Positions 9,825-17,805 of a stretch of 44,036 nucleotides of DNA are shown one piece after another. The notes below the pieces were generated by a model. The model was not told the DNA's origin. It was given only the letters and a program-made list of their open reading frames with translations, and did not search any database. Origin of the DNA: a bacterium (GTDB lineage Bacteria; SAR324; XYD2-FULL-50-16); the NCBI GenBank assembly GCA_018830885.1, contig JAHJRI010000311.1, positions 1-44,036 on the forward strand. The letters run 5' to 3'. A program made the position numbers and the translations under genes. How positions within the stretch are numbered: the stretch's first letter is position 1; every line of letters starts with the position of its first letter.

Positions 9825-9852
9825 TTCAGAGGACGGTCGAGCGTCCTCTGGA
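9825..9852 (+). terminator. Hairpin between mreB and mreC (partial terminator or attenuator)
   Basis: CAGAGGACG (9827-9835) pairs perfectly with CGTCCTCTG (9842-9850) around a six-base loop, extendable by two further pairs. A T7 run begins about ten bases after the stem, which is further than in a textbook terminator. Because mreC-mreD-mrdA follow directly, partial read-through is more likely than a full stop. Confidence 0.45.
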
Positions 9853-9910
9853 AACCCCGTATTTTTTTAATTGACTCTTTCAGCCAGATTCGAGAATAGC
9901 AGAAATATTA

Positions 9911-10765
9911 ATGCTGGACTTCTTACAAAAAAACAGACGTCGTATTTCTGTAGTCTTTCTGATCGTTTTTTTTCTTGGTTTGCTGATTTCACAGACAGAA
10001 GAATCCCGATCCGATAACTGGTTTTCCTCACTTGTTCAAAATATTGCCTACCCGTTTCAAAACGCCTTTCATCTTGCCAAGATCAGCATTACATCCGTTT
10101 GGGGACAATATGTCTGGCTGATTGATGTTCAGGAGGAAAATAGCATCCTGCGAAAACGGGTCGAACAACTCGAAGAGGTGAATGCAGAAAACACTGAGAT
10201 TCGGATCGGCTATCAAAGACTGCTAAAATTACTTGAATTCAAGCAGAAAGATCCTAACAAGAAGGTCTTCGCAGAGGTTATTGTTGAAATTAACAAACCT
10301 TTTTCCAGACTGTTGATTATCAATAAAGGCTCAGACGATGGCATACGACCCAATTTTGGGGTGGTCACCCCGCGGGGGATTGTCGGCAAGATTCAGTCCG
10401 TCACTTCCGGACAGGCCGTTGTTCAGTTAATTACAGATGCACGAACGCAATTTCCGCTGCTGATACAAAGAACACGAACCAAGGCCATGTTGCATGTCAA
10501 GGATGGAGAGCTCATTATCGATCAGATCCCGAGAATGCTGGAACTCTATGAAAATGACCGTATCGTCACATCAGGGTTGGCAGGCGTTTATCCAAAGGGA
10601 ATTCCTGTCGGCCGGATCAAGGAGATCAGGAAAAAGGAATTTGGGCTTTTTCAAAGCGTGACCTTGTCCCCTGCCGTTGAACTGAATAAAATTGAGGAGG
10701 TGGCAGTTATTCTGAAAAGTGTTTATAATATTCATGGACCTTTGTTCACCGATATAAAGCAATAA
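9911..10765 (+). CDS. mreC: Rod-shape-determining protein MreC
   Basis: A 284-residue protein with a short cytoplasmic N-terminus, one membrane helix (about residues 10-27), a coiled coil (about 65-105, including NSILRKRVEQLEEVNAE), and a periplasmic beta-rich domain. The family segment NFGVVTPRGIVGKIQSV is visible, as is the C-terminal AGVYPKGIPVGRI. MreC is a periplasmic scaffold that links MreB/MreD with PBP2. It lies 90 bp after mreB and 3 bp before mreD. Confidence 0.95.
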   Translation: MLDFLQKNRRRISVVFLIVFFLGLLISQTEESRSDNWFSSLVQNIAYPFQNAFHLAKISITSVWGQYVWLIDVQEENSILRKRVEQLEEVNAENTEIRIGYQRLLKLLEFKQKDPNKKVFAEVIVEINKPFSRLLIINKGSDDGIRPNFGVVTPRGIVGKIQSVTSGQAVVQLITDARTQFPLLIQRTRTKAMLHVKDGELIIDQIPRMLELYENDRIVTSGLAGVYPKGIPVGRIKEIRKKEFGLFQSVTLSPAVELNKIEEVAVILKSVYNIHGPLFTDIKQ

Positions 10766-10768
10766 GAA

Positions 10769-11275
10769 ATGGGTGTGTTTTTTATCATTATATTTTTCTG
10801 GATATCTGCAGTCTTCGGGGAAACGTCCCTGTTCACGATTATACCCTGGTTCAAACCCAACCTTTTTTTTCTAGTATCGAGTCTTTTCTGCCTGCGCTGG
10901 AGAGGTTTTGAGACGCACTATCTGGCTGTTATATTTGGGCTAACGGCAGATTGTTTTTCAACTGTACCTTTTGGGACGTATGGGTTTTCATTCTTTCTGA
11001 TTTCGTTTTTGATCCGCTGGTATGCTGTAAGAATTTATCAGCATTCCAAACTTGAATCAGTTGTTATCATAGCTATCGTGACGCTTCTCAATAATCTGCT
11101 CGTTTTTTCTATGTTGAGTCTGCTATTTTCCGAGGGAGACATGACCTTTCACTGGCTTGTGGATCTGGTCATCCATGAAGTCATACCAACAGCCATTCTT
11201 TGTGTGCCCTGTCTTAATCTCATTCTGACAATGGAATCCCGTTACAGGATCCGGCTTGCGGAGAGAAAGTTTTGA
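10769..11275 (+). CDS. mreD: Rod-shape-determining membrane protein MreD
   Basis: A 168-residue, very hydrophobic protein with about five or six membrane helices, the length and character of MreD. The segment AVIFGLTADCFSTVPFGTYG is typical of the family, which usually has GLL-D around this point. MreD sits in the inner membrane with MreC in the elongation complex. The ATG follows the mreC stop by three bases. Its stop overlaps the TTG start of mrdA, indicating translational coupling. Confidence 0.88.
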   Translation: MGVFFIIIFFWISAVFGETSLFTIIPWFKPNLFFLVSSLFCLRWRGFETHYLAVIFGLTADCFSTVPFGTYGFSFFLISFLIRWYAVRIYQHSKLESVVIIAIVTLLNNLLVFSMLSLLFSEGDMTFHWLVDLVIHEVIPTAILCVPCLNLILTMESRYRIRLAERKF

Positions 11276-13146
11276 AAGAAGAGCCTCTAACTTTTGAAGA
11301 GTTGCAGCTTTTCAGTCGCAGAGACCTGATAATTCGATCCATTATTGGTATTCCGTTTGCCGGAATCATCTGGCGTCTCTGGAACCTTCAGATTCAAAAT
11401 GGGAAGACTTACAATGATCTCTCCAAGGGAAATCGGGTCAGACTGGTTTCCGAAGCAGCCCCACGCGGCATTATATATGACCGGAATTCGATCATAATAG
11501 CCAAAAATATCCCGTCTTATACATTGATTCTCATCCGGGAGGATACTGATGATGTGGACGCAGTACTGAATAAAGTATCACAGACACTTAAAATTGAATT
11601 ACACGCCCTGGAAAGGGCCCTGGAAGAAAACAAAAAGGCGGCCCAGTTTCATCCGATCGAACTGTATGAGAATTTATCCTTTCGTCAGATTGCATTGATC
11701 GGTACCTATCAGGAAGAATTTCCCGGAATATCGATTAGTGTGATTCCAAAACGCTATTACCCACTTCAGAAAACAGCGGCTCATATTTGTGGTTATATGA
11801 GCCAGATCACAAAAGCACAGTTGAAGGAGCTTCCTCTCGATAAGCTTCAATCAGCCAAAACCATCGGGCAGGAAGGTGTTGAAGCTGTCTACAACAACTA
11901 CATCATCGGTACCGACGGAGGCCGGCAAATTGAGGTGGACAATACCGGCAGAGAGATTCGCGAATTCCCGAATCCCATCACACCGAAGCCTGGCCAAGAC
12001 ATTGTACTATCCATTGACAGCCAGTTGCAACGGAAGATCGAACAAACGATGGAAAACCAAAAAGGGGCAATTGTCGTCATGAATCCCGAAAATGGTGAAA
12101 TACTCTCCATGGTGAGTCTGCCGGCATATGATCCCAATGAATTCTCCCAGGGGATAAGCAACGAACGCTGGCAGGAGATGACGAATGACGAATCCCACAT
12201 TCTCAATAACAAGGCCATTCAAGGCGTCTATTCACCGGGTTCAACATTCAAAATGGCAGTGGCTGCTGCTGCTATCGAAATGGGCATTATCAATGAGGAA
12301 ACCATCCATAACTGCGAGGGACACATCACCATCGGCAGAAAACGGATGCACTGCTGGAAAAAATCCGGGCATGGGAAACTTAATGTCGTCGGCGCACTTG
12401 AAAATTCATGTAATGTTTTCTTTTTTAAGGTCGCATTGGAAATCGGGATCGATAAAATTAAGCAATATGCGAATCTTTTCGGCCTGGGAAAACCATCGGG
12501 TATCGATCTGCTGCATGAGAATAGTGGACTCATCCCAGATAAAAAATGGTATTCCAGGAGATTCAAGGAAGAGTGGAAACACGGCGAGACGTTGAATGCA
12601 TCCATTGGCCAGGGATATGTGGCTGTGACACCGATGCAGTTGGTGAACTATGCCAGCATTATTGCCAATTCAGGATATCATATTCAACCACATCTGGTGA
12701 AAAACATCATTACCAATCTGACCGGGTCAGAGTCTGAAAATGCTAGACAGAATAAGCGGATTCAAGATGTCGAAATGTCTCGCAAGCGAGTGGATATTCA
12801 CAGCGAAACTCTGATTTTGCTGCAGAAAGGAATGATTCAAAATGTCCAGGGGAATAACGGGACCGGGCGGGCCGCACGGTCCGATATTATCTCAATTGCC
12901 GGAAAAACGGGAACAACTCAGGTAGTCAGCTTTAAGACAAGAGAAAAGCTGTTAAAGGAAAAGGGAGAATTGGAGAAAAAATTCTTTAATCACGCCTGGT
13001 TTATCGCCTATGCCCCCATCGTCAATCCTCAGATTTCAACTGTAGTGTTGCTGGAAAACGGAGAGTCCGGCACAAATGCTGCCCGCATGACAAAAGAAAT
13101 CATGGAATACTATTTTACCAAAATTGGAGACCAACCCTCAGTTTAA
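11272..13146 (+). CDS. mrdA: Penicillin-binding protein 2 (elongasome transpeptidase)
   Basis: A 624-residue class B PBP with one N-terminal membrane helix (about 18-38), a pedestal domain, and a transpeptidase domain. The catalytic motifs are complete: STFK (324-327, nucleophile Ser324), SCN (379-381, the SxN motif) and KTGT (545-548). The start is a TTG at 11272 overlapping the mreD stop (TTGA), with GGAGAG just upstream, so translation is probably coupled. PBP2 cross-links peptidoglycan during side-wall growth, normally paired with the RodA glycosyltransferase. rodA does not follow here; maf does. Confidence 0.95.
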   Translation: MKEEPLTFEELQLFSRRDLIIRSIIGIPFAGIIWRLWNLQIQNGKTYNDLSKGNRVRLVSEAAPRGIIYDRNSIIIAKNIPSYTLILIREDTDDVDAVLNKVSQTLKIELHALERALEENKKAAQFHPIELYENLSFRQIALIGTYQEEFPGISISVIPKRYYPLQKTAAHICGYMSQITKAQLKELPLDKLQSAKTIGQEGVEAVYNNYIIGTDGGRQIEVDNTGREIREFPNPITPKPGQDIVLSIDSQLQRKIEQTMENQKGAIVVMNPENGEILSMVSLPAYDPNEFSQGISNERWQEMTNDESHILNNKAIQGVYSPGSTFKMAVAAAAIEMGIINEETIHNCEGHITIGRKRMHCWKKSGHGKLNVVGALENSCNVFFFKVALEIGIDKIKQYANLFGLGKPSGIDLLHENSGLIPDKKWYSRRFKEEWKHGETLNASIGQGYVAVTPMQLVNYASIIANSGYHIQPHLVKNIITNLTGSESENARQNKRIQDVEMSRKRVDIHSETLILLQKGMIQNVQGNNGTGRAARSDIISIAGKTGTTQVVSFKTREKLLKEKGELEKKFFNHAWFIAYAPIVNPQISTVVLLENGESGTNAARMTKEIMEYYFTKIGDQPSV

Positions 13147-13227
13147 CAGTCGGGGTTCAAATATCAAGCAGCGATTTCGACCCTGTCCATCTCACCAATA
13201 AAGTTGCCCGCATCAGGTCTTAAAACC

Positions 13228-13818
13228 ATGTTTATGCAAAATCGAAAGTTTGTCCTTGCATCCGGGTCACCCCGAAGAAAGGAGTATCTGGAACGTTATC
13301 ATCTTGATTTTCATATTCTGACTGGTGATATAGATGAAACGGTACTGAAAGGCGAGAAACCAGTTGTCTACGCCAGACGGCTGGCCAGAGAAAAAGGCCT
13401 TACTGTTGCTGAGCGTCTTTTTGATAATGAAATCGTCATCGCGGCAGACACCATTGTCGTTTTAAATGACCTAATTATTGGAAAACCCGCTACAAAAGCT
13501 GACGTTCTGCCGATGCTTCAGAGACTGAATGGGAAGTGTCATCAGGTGATTACGGCCTATTTCATCTTCGATTGCCAATATCGAAAGGAAATCCTGCGGG
13601 ATGTTACCTCCAAAGTGGTGTTTAACAAGCTGGCCACTGAACAGCTGGCTGCATATGCGGAATTGGAGGAACCCCTGGACAAAGCGGGGGCCTATTCGAT
13701 TCAGGGTATTGGCACCTTTCTGGTAGAGTCTATTGAAGGGTCGTACAATAATGTGGTAGGACTTCCGATCGAAGTATTGATCCAGGATCTGCTTGACAAC
13801 AGGATGCTGAAGATATGA
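13228..13818 (+). CDS. maf: Maf-family nucleotide pyrophosphatase
   Basis: A 196-residue Maf/Ham1-fold protein from the ATG at 13228; an in-frame TTG at 13204 is less likely. Diagnostic segments are LASGSPRRKEYL near the N-terminus, ADTIVVLNDLIIGKP, and the C-terminal KAGAYSIQGIGTFLVESIEG and NNVVGLPIE. The family hydrolyses dTTP/UTP or modified nucleotides to monophosphates and is thought to keep non-canonical nucleotides out of nucleic acids. Genes of this family often sit beside shape genes, as here, 81 bp after mrdA. Confidence 0.93.
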   Translation: MFMQNRKFVLASGSPRRKEYLERYHLDFHILTGDIDETVLKGEKPVVYARRLAREKGLTVAERLFDNEIVIAADTIVVLNDLIIGKPATKADVLPMLQRLNGKCHQVITAYFIFDCQYRKEILRDVTSKVVFNKLATEQLAAYAELEEPLDKAGAYSIQGIGTFLVESIEGSYNNVVGLPIEVLIQDLLDNRMLKI

Positions 13819-13860
13819 TGCCTGTGGAAGCAGTTTATCTTTGTTTCAGCTTGGAATAAA

Positions 13861-14910
13861 ATGATGACGGTCTCCAAGAAACCAATTGCGCGAACATTTA
13901 TGATACCAACCAATACCAGGAACTCTATCAAATATAACCATTTAAGGAAAATAACGGTTTTTGTTTTCATCGTTATCTGCTGCACTGCGCAAATAGCGGT
14001 TGCGCAGAAAGCCGAGTTTGTCCCGGGAGGTGTAATCCTGACCCGTGTGAATACGGTCAGCCAAACCTACGAGAATTTCATTACCGGTGATGCATCAAAG
14101 AGAACGGCTTTGGAGATGCTGCAGGTAAGAAACAAGATCGATAAAAATGCGATCACGGGTTCCGTCGCTTATGAGAAAACAGAGATTCGTCTTTCCTTCC
14201 AATATGGCCTGACTGATACGCTCAATCTTGGTATTTCAATCCCGCAGCTCAGTCATAAAAGAACTTCCACACTCCATTTGAACGATGCGGCACAATCTGG
14301 ATTTTCGCAAAGTATTGGTGATGCCGAATCCAATGGATTGGGGGACATTGAAGTTTTTGGAATATGGCGGCTCTACTATACGGATGAGGCTGATTTTCAG
14401 ATCGGTATGACACTCATCGGAGATAATGCGCCGCTTAACAGTGAAAGCTCGGATAAAATGCCTCTTGGCAGCGGTTCAAAGGAGTTGTCGGTCTTCCTGC
14501 GCTGGCTATTATATTCAATCCGTTCTTCTTTAATGATGTTTGTAGAAATTGAAGCGCTTTTCGTTGAGGACGCGACTATCAAATCATCCACTGGTTCTGA
14601 TGTTACCAAACAACAGTCAAACAGTTTATCGGCAAAACTGGATGTCTCATCCCAGTCTGGATCGCTGGGATATGGTGGCGGTGTCCATCTGCAATCGATC
14701 GGAACCCAGAAATGGAACGGTATTTCACAGAATGATGGGTATTTATCATATTCACTGCACGGATACATAACCTATGGAAATCTCAATCTATTGGAGAAAG
14801 ACGTCGTCCGTAATCCATGGGAAACCCGCTTCGGCTTTGAAAAGGTTATCACCGGGAGCAATACACCTGCGACCCAAACCCTGTCTCTCCAGTTTCTAAC
14901 ATACTTTTAA
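13861..14910 (+). CDS. Putative outer-membrane beta-barrel protein
   Basis: A 349-residue protein with an N-terminal signal peptide: hydrophobic core ITVFVFIVICCTAQIAV followed by a likely AVAQ-K cleavage. The signal is preceded by an unusually long ~30-residue basic stretch, so an ATG at 13900 could be the true start, although GGA lies five bases before 13861. The mature part alternates polar and aromatic residues, contains LSFQYGLTDTLNLGISIPQ, and ends with TQTLSLQFLTYF, which closes on a terminal aromatic as outer-membrane barrels do. It resembles the loosely defined barrel families annotated as transporter-like. No substrate can be named. It is downstream of maf on the same strand. Confidence 0.6.
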   Translation: MMTVSKKPIARTFMIPTNTRNSIKYNHLRKITVFVFIVICCTAQIAVAQKAEFVPGGVILTRVNTVSQTYENFITGDASKRTALEMLQVRNKIDKNAITGSVAYEKTEIRLSFQYGLTDTLNLGISIPQLSHKRTSTLHLNDAAQSGFSQSIGDAESNGLGDIEVFGIWRLYYTDEADFQIGMTLIGDNAPLNSESSDKMPLGSGSKELSVFLRWLLYSIRSSLMMFVEIEALFVEDATIKSSTGSDVTKQQSNSLSAKLDVSSQSGSLGYGGGVHLQSIGTQKWNGISQNDGYLSYSLHGYITYGNLNLLEKDVVRNPWETRFGFEKVITGSNTPATQTLSLQFLTYF

Positions 14911-15232
14911 CAATCGCATGCAGCCTATCTAGAGCCTGTTTCAACAGTCGGCGTCTGTTGATGTGCCGATGAACGATTTGACAAATATTTTTCCGGTCGA
15001 TTAGAGTGACTGAACTTTGAAGAGAAAATTGTCATGTCATATTTTGATGAAATCGTAAAAGGTCACAAAATCGTCACCTGAGCTGCGAGACTCGAAGCAG
15101 CGAACTGAACGCCGGGGTCCAGGTAGTTTAGATATGACTGGATTCCGGCATTCGCCGGAATAACAAGATCAGGCGATTTTAGGGTTTTTACGGTTTCATC
15201 ATCATTTTTACACTTGAAAAATATCGAGAACA
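14911..15232. other. Intergenic region carrying a hairpin and a MITE-like element
   Basis: 322 bp without a gene. TCAACAG (14941-14947) and CTGTTGA (14955-14961) form a 7-bp hairpin shortly after the barrel-protein stop, without a T-run. Most of the rest (15045-15201) is one inverted-repeat element, described separately. Confidence 0.6.
15045..15201. repeat. 157-bp inverted-repeat (MITE/REP-like) element
   Basis: The ends are terminal inverted repeats: TGATGAAATCGTAAAA (15045-15060) against TTTTACGGTTTCATCA (15186-15201), 15 of 16 positions matching. Further in, AAAATCG (15067-15073) and CCTGA (15077-15081) pair with CGATTTT (15174-15180) and TCAGG (15169-15173). An inner perfect hairpin is ATTCCGGC-attc-GCCGGAAT (15142-15161), a type of repeat core common in proteobacterial intergenic repeats. 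There is no coding capacity. The whole could fold as one long imperfect stem, as for non-autonomous transposable repeats. No second copy is present in this window. Confidence 0.65.
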
Positions 15233-15574
15233 ATGGCCGGTAGAAGAAATTCAGATAAACTAACCAAATGGATACAGGCAACAACGATCTTGCTTTTTCT
15301 ATTTTTTGTCATTGCGGTTGGGTACGGACTCAATCGAATGTTTGATGAAATGAATGACATAACAAAGGGACAACAGGCGTTGATTCTGAACCTGACCCAG
15401 AAGGGGGAACCGCAGACTGGTACCGTGACATCCATGGAAAAAGAGGTAGATCAGGGAGTCAGCCAGATCGCTTTTATCAAGTATAAAAACGAAACCGACC
15501 GGGAATTGAGAGAGCTGCAGAAAAAAGTTGACCTTTTGGACCAAAAAATCAAAAGGATGAAAAGTCCTTTATAA
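15233..15574 (+). CDS. Small single-pass membrane protein with C-terminal coiled coil
   Basis: A 113-residue protein with a basic N-terminus (AGRRNSDKLTKW), one membrane helix (about 15-33, ATTILLFLFFVIAVGYGL), and a heptad-like C-terminal stretch (about 83-112, DRELRELQKKVDLLDQKIKR). The topology suggests N-inside with the coiled coil in the periplasm. I do not recognise a family. It starts 31 bp after the MITE-like element and is convergent with the recombinase gene. Confidence 0.6.
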   Translation: MAGRRNSDKLTKWIQATTILLFLFFVIAVGYGLNRMFDEMNDITKGQQALILNLTQKGEPQTGTVTSMEKEVDQGVSQIAFIKYKNETDRELRELQKKVDLLDQKIKRMKSPL

Positions 15575-15616
15575 GCGGATACAGCCATTTATTTCTCAAT
15601 GGTGCCAATAGGCTGT

Positions 15617-16525
15617 CTATTTCGCAATCAGTTCCGATAATCTCTGCTGGATGGCAACGCGATGTTTATCATAGGTCTTGAGTGTTGAGACATTGCGGTG
15701 GTTTGAAAATGCCGTCACATCCTCCAGTCTGATTCCTGCTGCATCGGCCCTGTGAATCGCTTTGAAAATTGCAGTCTGGCGTATTCCGCAAGGTCCTGTC
15801 TCAACACCGACTTCTCTGCCGAATTGACGGACAATACGATAGATACTCGTGCCTGTCAATCGTTTCCCCTTGCCCGCATGATCGCAATTTGTAAACAGGG
15901 GCCCCTTTTTTCTGCCTCGAAAAGACAACCATTGTTGAAGCGTCTGTGCTGTTTTGATAGGTAACCGTTTATCTATTTTGTCTGAAACGCCGGGCAAACT
16001 TACCGAAATCAGATTGTGGCAAGAATCGATATCCGATACATTCAGACCGACAATACTGCTGCGGTGCAATGCCAGATCGTGCATTAAACGTATAATAGCA
16101 GTATCCCGTGCCGCCTTGCGCGGGTTGGCCTGATTTCCTGCCTGGGCCAGGAGTGCGTTAAAACACTGACTTTCCAAAGGCAAGTTCTTGTGACCGGACA
16201 CGATCTTGTCATTGTTTACGTCCAGTTTCCAATCGAGCAAGCCACTGAGATAGGCCGCCTTTGCGAGAGAACGCAAGGCAGACAGCCGACGATTGATAGT
16301 CGCGGGTTTCAGACCTTGTCTCTGCATTAAGGATTTATAATGCAAAACTGTAAGATTTGCCTGGCTGTGGGGAGCCTGAAAAAGAGTGACAAGAGACTTT
16401 TTCAGACTGCCGACACCCAGATACTGGCTGAAGGCAGCCAGATCAGATTGGTACAATAGTGCTGTTTTTTGCGATTTACTCCTGTAAAACCCATCTAAAA
16501 TTGTATCAATTTTTTGTTCATCCAT
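15617..16525 (-). CDS. Tyrosine recombinase/integrase with altered catalytic residues
   Basis: A 302-residue tyrosine-recombinase fold from the ATG at 16525, which has AGGA eight bases upstream. An in-frame GTG at 16606 would lie at or before the predicted transcript start. There is an N-terminal SAM-like DNA-binding domain (about 5-95) and a catalytic domain. Tyr285 (in KTYDKH), His276, Arg249 (CGIRQ) and a beta-hairpin Lys183 are present. The first catalytic arginine (GLR-type motif) reads ALHRSS, so His154 occupies that place with Arg155 next to it. The usual His of HxxR is Cys246. It may be inactive, or active with a shifted arginine. No attachment sites or phage genes are nearby, so a solitary recombinase rather than an island is likely. 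Confidence 0.8.
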   Translation of the reverse strand: MDEQKIDTILDGFYRSKSQKTALLYQSDLAAFSQYLGVGSLKKSLVTLFQAPHSQANLTVLHYKSLMQRQGLKPATINRRLSALRSLAKAAYLSGLLDWKLDVNNDKIVSGHKNLPLESQCFNALLAQAGNQANPRKAARDTAIIRLMHDLALHRSSIVGLNVSDIDSCHNLISVSLPGVSDKIDKRLPIKTAQTLQQWLSFRGRKKGPLFTNCDHAGKGKRLTGTSIYRIVRQFGREVGVETGPCGIRQTAIFKAIHRADAAGIRLEDVTAFSNHRNVSTLKTYDKHRVAIQQRLSELIAK

Positions 16526-16612
16526 TGTCAGCTTCCTGATCCGTATCCATTCAGCGGTTTGTTTCTTTTCATAGTTGTGTTTCCTAATAAAAATATTATG
16601 CTTCACAAACCT

Positions 16613-16641
16613 TCATTAAATTAACATTTAAAGATTGTCAA
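16613..16641 (-). promoter_or_regulatory. Candidate sigma70 promoter for the recombinase gene
   Basis: On the minus strand TTGACA (16636-16641) and TAATGA (16613-16618) are separated by 17 bases. The -35 box is perfect. A start site about seven bases downstream would fall near 16606, making the ATG at 16525 the natural translation start with a leader of about 80 bases. Confidence 0.5.
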
Positions 16642-16715
16642 GCAGGAAGATTAAAAGATTTATTAGGAGGCGTATTTGTCTAAAAAAAAGCCTTACCGGG
16701 TTGCGAAGAATTTTG

Positions 16716-16790
16716 GGGCAGATGACTCCCCGTAGATGACGGTTAATGTCACAGGTGGTCCTGTCCAGGGCTTCAATGGGGATTCTGCCC
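16716..16790 (+). other. Nested inverted repeats upstream of the acyl-carrier-like gene
   Basis: GGGCAGA (16716-16722) pairs with TCTGCCC (16784-16790). Inside it CCCC (16728-16731) pairs with GGGG (16778-16781), and ACAGG-tggt-CCTGT (16751-16764) makes a central hairpin. It lies 92 bp before the acyl-carrier-like start and after the recombinase promoter. It could be a structured leader or a terminator of upstream transcription. Confidence 0.35.
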
Positions 16791-16882
16791 TATTTACCCT
16801 GTTTGCACTTTGCTTTTTTTTAAATCTGTATTAGCCTATAGCAGTCAGTTCACTGAAAACCGCTAACCCGATATTATCCATC

Positions 16883-17131
16883 ATGAGTGAAGAAGACAAA
16901 ATCATCATGAAGATTATTGCTGATATCGTCGAAGTCGATGAAGAAGCGATGTCGCCTGAGCTCACATTATATGAGCTGGGAGCCGATGAATTGCATATGG
17001 TTGAAGTAACGATGGCTCTCGAACAGGCAATTGATGTGATTTTCCCTGATAATCGCCTGCTGATCAATCCAGAAAAGGATCCCACATTTACAGTGGGTGA
17101 TATTTTGAGAATATTTGCCGAGTATTGTTAA
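16883..17131 (+). CDS. Acyl-carrier-protein-like protein lacking the phosphopantetheine serine
   Basis: An 82-residue protein with the whole ACP fold signature: an acidic helix 1 (IIADIVEVDEEAMSPELTLYE), the LGAD turn, helix 2 (VEVTMALEQAI), and the C-terminal TVGDILRIFAEY helix. Where an ACP has D-S-L this protein has D35-E36-L37, so the serine that carries 4'-phosphopantetheine is replaced by glutamate. It therefore cannot be loaded as a normal acyl carrier. Negative charge at this site might mimic the prosthetic-group phosphate. The Shine-Dalgarno sequence is weak. It converges with the biotin-carrier gene, 93 bp apart, so a functional link with that operon is only suggested by position. 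Confidence 0.75.
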   Translation: MSEEDKIIMKIIADIVEVDEEAMSPELTLYELGADELHMVEVTMALEQAIDVIFPDNRLLINPEKDPTFTVGDILRIFAEYC

Positions 17132-17169
17132 CCGTCTATCCACGTTCCCTTGTCTTCTCTTGCCCCCTG

Positions 17170-17189
17170 CCAGAACCGACTCTGGTTTT
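17170..17189 (+). terminator. Weak hairpin between convergent acyl-carrier-like and biotin-carrier genes
   Basis: CCAGA (17170-17174) and TCTGG (17181-17185) enclose six bases and are followed by TTTT. It is placed as a terminator for the plus-strand gene at 17131 would be. The stem is only five pairs. Confidence 0.3.
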
Positions 17190-17224
17190 GCAATCTGTTA
17201 CCTGTATCCGTTGCGGCATCTTTG

Positions 17225-17737
17225 TCAGCTGATATCGATCAGCAAATGGGCCTTCATGACAACCTGACCGGGCTTGACATGTATCTTGCCGATGACGCCG
17301 TTTTTGGGGGAAAGAATCTCGTTTTCCATCTTCATGGATTCAAGTATCAGCAACGGTTGGTCTTTTTTGACGCGATCGCCCTGCTTGACAAGTATGGTGA
17401 CAATCTGACCCGGGAGTGATGATTTGATTTCGCCACTGACTTTTTTGTCTGGATACTTGGGCTGGTATCGCGTGGATTCCACTTTTTCAATATTCACATC
17501 AAAAGGGGTCCCATTCAAATTGACTATAGAGGGGAATCCATTGTTTTGTTTTATAATCTGTACGGGATATACCTTATTGTTAATGATAATTGTTCTGAGG
17601 GTACCATCTGGATGGGTTTCCTTCACCTGGACGGTATAGCTTTTTTTTCCGATCTGAATATCAATCTCTCTGGTTGAACCGGTAGATCGTTCTATTTTTA
17701 TCTGGTGCTTCTTGCCGCAACGTACGGTATATTTCAT
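17225..17737 (-). CDS. Biotin carboxyl carrier subunit
   Basis: A 170-residue protein. The C-terminal ~75 residues are a biotinyl domain: SSLPGQIVTILVKQGDRV, then the biotinylation site ESMKMEN with acceptor Lys136, then GVIGKIHVKPGQVV. The N-terminal ~95 residues are beta-rich and resemble the BT-type linker domain of acyl-CoA carboxylase/decarboxylase biotin subunits. Biotin on Lys136 would carry CO2 between active sites. It is the last gene of a carboxyltransferase, carboxylase-like, carrier run, 68 bp after the preceding gene. The intact lysine contrasts with the degraded carboxylase-like partner. Confidence 0.93.
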   Translation of the reverse strand: MKYTVRCGKKHQIKIERSTGSTREIDIQIGKKSYTVQVKETHPDGTLRTIIINNKVYPVQIIKQNNGFPSIVNLNGTPFDVNIEKVESTRYQPKYPDKKVSGEIKSSLPGQIVTILVKQGDRVKKDQPLLILESMKMENEILSPKNGVIGKIHVKPGQVVMKAHLLIDIS

Positions 17738-17805
17738 TTTAACCTGTTAAGCGAAGTGGATGTGCCACGTCAATGGGTCGTTTCTTAATTCCTGGACGAG
17801 GCATC

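Noticed and set aside
15617..17131. An integrated genomic island bounded by the recombinase
   Set aside because: No tRNA or direct-repeat attachment sites flank it and the neighbours are ordinary chromosomal genes.
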